Positions 20,725 through 64,000 of a stretch of 64,000 nt of DNA are shown here, piece after piece. Under the pieces are notes generated by a model, which saw only the letters and a program-made list of their open reading frames with translations, made no database searches and was not told the origin of the DNA. Each line of letters opens with the position of its first letter. Position 1 is the stretch's first letter. The position numbers were made by a program, and so were the translations under genes. Source of the DNA: Sceloporus undulatus (lineage: Eukaryota > Chordata > Lepidosauria > Squamata > Phrynosomatidae). The DNA lies in NCBI RefSeq assembly GCF_019175285.1, contig NC_056526.1:120836599-120900598 (forward strand). The letters are read 5' to 3'.

Positions 20725-22530
20725 CAAAGCAGTAGATAGGAACTTTTATTTTACCAAGCCCCCCCCCAACAAAAACACAAAAATGAGGCCGATAAAAGAT
20801 GTAAAAAGTATAATACACCACTAAAAACTACATATACCCATGTAAAAACTTATTAAATAATTAAGAAAACCACCTACAGTACCACAGAATCTTCAAAATA
20901 ATTAAGTTTTATCAGGGCCAAAAGAAAAATACAGTGATTATGATTATGAATGTGCCATGTTTAAGTTAAACAAGAGTTTTGAAATGTAACAGAACTTCTA
21001 TCAGCAGTCCAACAATATGCACAGTGCCTTCAATTAATGCATTTCAGCATAATTACATGTCTGGCAGGGTTAATTTCCCCAAGGAAAAAAGGCCATGCTA
21101 AAGAGATTCATGTCTACATTCTACACTCTGGCATTTCGAAGCCAGGTTTGTTTTGTGTGTGTGTTTTAGTTTTGTTTAAATCACAGTGGGAAGGACAAAT
21201 GCCTAAAATACAGACACTTATTCCTTCTTAATTAGAGGAGCCATGGGACTACATTCATTCTTTCCGATTACATATAAAAACTGTTTTGGTTTCAACAAAA
21301 TTCAGTTAATCTTGTGCTACTAATTGTTGAACAATATTGTAGAATTTGGTAGTTGAGTGGTCTTTCCTTTCTACAATCCCAAATTCCTTAGCTTTAAACA
21401 TGAGTCATGAAGATACATGTGAGTTTAAATCTCTTGAAACTCTGCAGAATACAGAGAGAGTAGATCACGTATTCCGTGAATAATGTATTCTATTAACGGC
21501 CACTATTCTTGCCCCCCTCCCTTGCTTAGCTTTATACACTATTTTCATGTAACAGTGCATTGTACAAGAAAAATACTGAATTTTACACTATACAGCTTCT
21601 AGAATATGTACAGAATAAAATAAGTTAATTTTTTCTAATGTGTTGCAGAGGGGCAACATAAATCTTTAATATACATTTTAAAGTCTCTGCAGGCAGCTAC
21701 TTTTTGGTTAGTCATTATCAATATCAATAAGCACTGATCAGAAAACTGAGCAGCATTCTCAACGTTTTAGAGATATATTATTTGTTTTTTGAAAACTGGA
21801 AATTCCAGTTTAAAATATTATTAAACGCCATAACATTTACAGATTAGGAGTTACAGCTAAAAATATCCCATCCCCCCCAATAATCTTGCAGTGCTTTTTT
21901 TTAGGCATGCTCAGACCTTATCAAACATCCATACCTTCAAAATGCAATTGTCGGATAACCACTCATTCCTACTTTCACACATGACAGACAAAAGTAGAGT
22001 AAATACAACATTTTGATGAATCAATAGGTCTGCAGTCCATCCTACTGCAGTATGACAGCACATACCTTGTGACGTTGCCAAGTATATACATCAGGCATTA
22101 TTAGATTATTTTCTTTACAGCCTGAAAGCCTCACAGGTCTTCAGCTAAAATAATCAACCTTGATCTTAGCCTCATTTTACCTGCTTTAAATAGTTCCAAT
22201 ACGAAGAGGCCATTATTGCAACAACTCTTGCAGCAACTCTGTTGCAGAACATAATGCATTTATAGGCATCATTTATAGCCCTTTTTTAACTAACACAGTT
22301 TTTGTAAGGTTATTAAAAACTGCCCATATAGCTACTTTATAAGAAAACATTAAGATGGAGACAGCTCTATGAATGTCCAACATCCTTGCTTCTGAGTGAC
22401 ACAGCTTGTTCCCAGCAAAGTTCTTTACTTGTCATCATAAGTATGATTTCTTCCAGAGAGCAGGCTTTTCAAGAGATATGAAAGGTGCTTGATAATAATA
22501 GGACTTTAGTTCTTTCCATGGGACAGTGTT
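20725..22530 (-). other. FRYL: FRYL 3' UTR (inferred extent)
   Basis: Minus-strand AT-rich sequence from the FRYL stop to a good AATAAA at 20745-20750. No recognisable repeat interrupts it, in contrast to its surroundings, which supports a UTR. The end is inferred from the signal only. Confidence 0.55.
20745..20750 (-). promoter_or_regulatory. Candidate FRYL poly(A) signal AATAAA
   Basis: AATAAA on the minus strand in AAAATAAAAGTTCC, about 1.8 kb after the stop codon. A signal nearer the stop could be used as well. Confidence 0.5.
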
Positions 22531-61438
<38,908 letters not shown>

Positions 61439-61690
61439 CTGAAATGAGAAGAGAATATGACAAATCAAAGTTTAAAACCCCCCCATAAAGAACACTACAG
61501 GAGTTATTTTCCTAACATCCTTTAACTTGAGATACTAGCATGCAGCATTTTACCAGTTTAATCAAGTATTGTAGACATCTTAATGTGTCTGCATATTTCT
61601 CTTCTGCAATAGTTCCGCACAATGTGAACATCTGATCCCAGTATTTTAAACTCCAGCAGGACCTACTTGGAATCTAGGGACTGAGGAAAC

Positions 61691-61700
61691 NNNNNNNNNN
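61691..61700. other. Assembly gap (10 N)
   Basis: Ten Ns just 5' of the large FRYL exon, so a small upstream exon could be missing here. Confidence 0.95.
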
Positions 61701-62034
61701 AGGCTACTCAGGAACTGATGGCTTTCCATTTGGATGGCTACAGAGATGATATCTGCTTTCCTCACCACCAGGCACACTTTTTATTCTTTCTGCCATGGTT
61801 GCAGCCTATATCTGCATAGTTATACTGCCCAGTAAGATTTCACCCATAATCTTTAAAAATCATACAATCAGTGTTATAACATAATAAGCCTGTATTTTAA
61901 AAATCAAGGAAAAGCTTGGTGATTTAAAAAAAAAATTCCAGGTCCTTCTAAAATTATCATTAAGGGAAATTGATGAACTTCTCAGGGAAGACAGTTCTAA
62001 AAGTGTGGGGTGATCATTGGAACAGCCTAGGGAA

Positions 62035-62577
62035 GAATCAATTTATGTTTTACAAATATCACATGATGCATTCTGAATATTTAAGATTATAATCCAATGA
62101 ACACCTCCCTGAGTAGAGACTATTGAATATGGCACATCAGAGGACTTACCATGAAGGGCCATTCTTGCCAAGGAGGAGCCATCCATGAATGGGTTAACTC
62201 CTGTCACCATCCAGGCTAGGCAAAATGTCATGTGGTTTTAAACTGAAACTTACTTTTGGTCCTCATCTCCTTCTGCTTCAGTTCCTTCACAAGCCAAGAC
62301 AACAGGAAAGTAGAAAAAAACTCTCCAACACCGAGCAAAGAATTAAGATCTTGCCACCTAGAGTGGGATTGGGTGGTTTCTTTTTCTTGGTAAGAATGGA
62401 CCTTCACAGTACAGTAAATCCTTCAATGAACCATTCTCACCCAGCAGACAAGGCACAGTTCATGAAGGGATCTACCCAAGCAGATATATGTATCCAGATG
62501 GGGAGGTGGCAAGGGAATGCTTCACTGGGGAGTGCCTTGTAGAATCCTCCTGGCAAAGGAGGCTCTGGCTAAAGCAA

Positions 62578-62649
<72 letters not shown>

Positions 62650-63650
62650 ACTTTATTTATATAGCACTGTAGATTATCTAGTTAGTTTGCAATGTTTTGT
62701 GAATGTGGAGGTAGTTTCTCATATGGCTGCTCAATCTTGGGATGCACTGGTTGAAAAGGTACCAGTCATGCCTGCTAACTCAGATGAGTATGTTATTATA
62801 TTTTAAGGTTTTGGATAATCTAAAGTCAAATATGGGGGGGAAATGCATGTTTTAATCCATGGTTAGTATGGCACATGACATCTTCATTCCCAAGGAGGTG
62901 GACAGAAAGAAGACTAAAAGGACTTTTCTTACATGTAGTCTGTATTATTGTTTTTGGAAAGGGTGCTTTGGATGAGGGCAAAAGGAAAGGAGTACTATGG
63001 GCTGTGAGATATGGGAGGTAGAGTTGATCTTGGGCAAGAAGATTGGACAAAAGGTCTAGCCATAGATAAACTCAAACTTAGTGAGATGGGATTATGGACA
63101 GGCTAGCCAGTTCTGAAATTTGTCTGGCTGAAGTGACTGCAAGAAAAAACTGGGTCTTGGTAGAAACAATCTTGAATAGTACACTTCTAAGTAGCTTGAA
63201 GGGAGGCTTGGGCAGGACTTTGAACACTTTGTGAAGGTCCCAGGGCAGAACAGCTCTACTTAGTGCTTACAGGAGGACTAAACAGAGTTGCTTCTCTGAG
63301 ATGTCTCCTAATGTGCAGGTGGGATAAAACAGAGTGTTTGTTAGGATGGATGCTAGTGCTGCTGTTTAGCAATGAAGTGTGTTTTGCTGGAGCCCCATGT
63401 ATAGACATGATTAGGAATTCCAGAATGTCCTTAATCTCTGTAGTTTAGGGGAAGATGGATTCTCTACAAAACTACCTAAAACCGTTGTTTCATTGCTTTA
63501 AAGCATAATTTCCATCTGTGGAAGTAGCCTTCTTTAAAGTATGCGGTCTACTCAGCTGCCAGGCAGCTAAGTGAAGTGAGCCATCCTGGATCTGGGTGGA
63601 ATACTGGACCTTGACTGAGAAGTACTGGACTGAAGAAGCACATACTCCTC
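62035..63650. repeat. FRYL intron, mostly repeat-like
   Basis: (TTC)n(TTA)n at 62579-62647 continues into AAACTTTATTTATATAGCAC, an inverted L2 end. 62700-63600 resembles the possible DIRS-type scrap at 31.5-32.7 kb and is treated as a fossil. No certain exon. Confidence 0.45.
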
Positions 63651-63658
63651 AGTCATTC

Positions 63659-64000
63659 CTAATCTTCTTCTGATTTCTTGATTGCAGTCTCCATTCTGAT
63701 TAATTTTTGATCCAATGTATGGGGAATCTTTATCTTAATTTCCTCATTAGCTAAATTGAATTTATGTAAATCCTTCATGGTCATTATTTTTGTTTTCTTT
63801 ATGTTTAACATTAAGCCTGCTTTTGTGCTTTCTTCCTTGACTTTCTTTAGTGATTGTTCCAAGTCTGTAATGCTCTCAGCTAGTAGTATAGTGTTGTATG
63901 CATAACTTAAGATTATTGATGTTCTTATCTTCACTCTTCCTCCTTTCATGTCTACACCAACTCTACATATATTTTCTGCATACAAGTTGAACAGATACAG
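63659..64000 (-). mobile_element. BovB (RTE) LINE reverse-transcriptase fragment
   Basis: The minus strand encodes SIILSYAYNTILLAESITDL, KKVKEESTKAGLMLNIKKTK and IMTMKDLH, the RT core of BovB. The catalytic YADD box reads YAYN, so it is inactive. It continues past the window edge. Confidence 0.9.

Noticed and set aside
62254-62284. Possible FRYL exon 5' of the large exon (encodes TEAEGDEDQ, donor GTAAGT, right phase)
   Set aside because: It fits the phase and has a good donor, but the surrounding sequence looks like a repeat and the acceptor is unclear. I could not recall the mammalian residues here with confidence, and a gap at 61691-61700 could hide the true exon.

Overview
The window is nuclear DNA from a squamate reptile, most likely a lizard. 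It holds spliced vertebrate genes with long introns. Its repeats are CR1, L2 and BovB LINEs, Sauria-type tRNA-like SINEs ending in (ACA)n, a 5S rRNA-headed SINE, and hAT, Tigger and mariner-like MITEs. Species was not determined. There are three 10-base N gaps (6514-6523, 23448-23457, 61691-61700).

Three protein genes lie in the order and orientation I know from human 4p12. SLC10A4 (+, coding 1146-8278, 3 exons, complete, 367 aa) is an SLC10-family vesicular transporter of cholinergic and monoaminergic neurons. ZAR1 (+, coding 13040-18760, 4 exons, complete, 328 aa) is an oocyte RNA-binding zinc protein. FRYL (-, coding 61438-22531, 20 assigned exons including two microexons) is represented by its C-terminal ~1,120 residues; its 5' part lies beyond the right edge. 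ZAR1 and FRYL are convergent. The three proteins share no pathway; the linkage is conserved synteny.

Layout: 1-1100, upstream of SLC10A4 (microsatellites, a foldback-type repeat, a CR1 3' end). 1146-8750, SLC10A4. 8750-12990, intergenic, dense in SINE, BovB, CR1 and MITE copies, including a SPIN-like hAT MITE. 12970-19400, ZAR1, with a nested CR1/MITE in intron 1. 20725-64000, FRYL with its 3' UTR. FRYL introns carry an antisense L2 LINE (36.96-38.48 kb), several MITEs, a probable solo LTR (46.4-47.1 kb), a DIRS-type retroelement fossil (48.6-49.6 kb), a CR1 RT fragment (49.64-50.05 kb) and a BovB RT fragment at the right end.

The most interesting signals are: an 18-nt and a 9-nt in-frame FRYL microexon; two further exon-like intervals in FRYL introns, one of which would break the frame; a hammerhead-like CTGANGA-N-stem-GAAA box shared by three different repeat families; a SPIN/OposCharlie-like hAT MITE with an 8-bp duplication; a very short SLC10A4 N-terminus fixed by an upstream stop; and several nested or inverted repeat pairs. 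All family assignments come from reading translated sequence and remembered family motifs; no database search was run.
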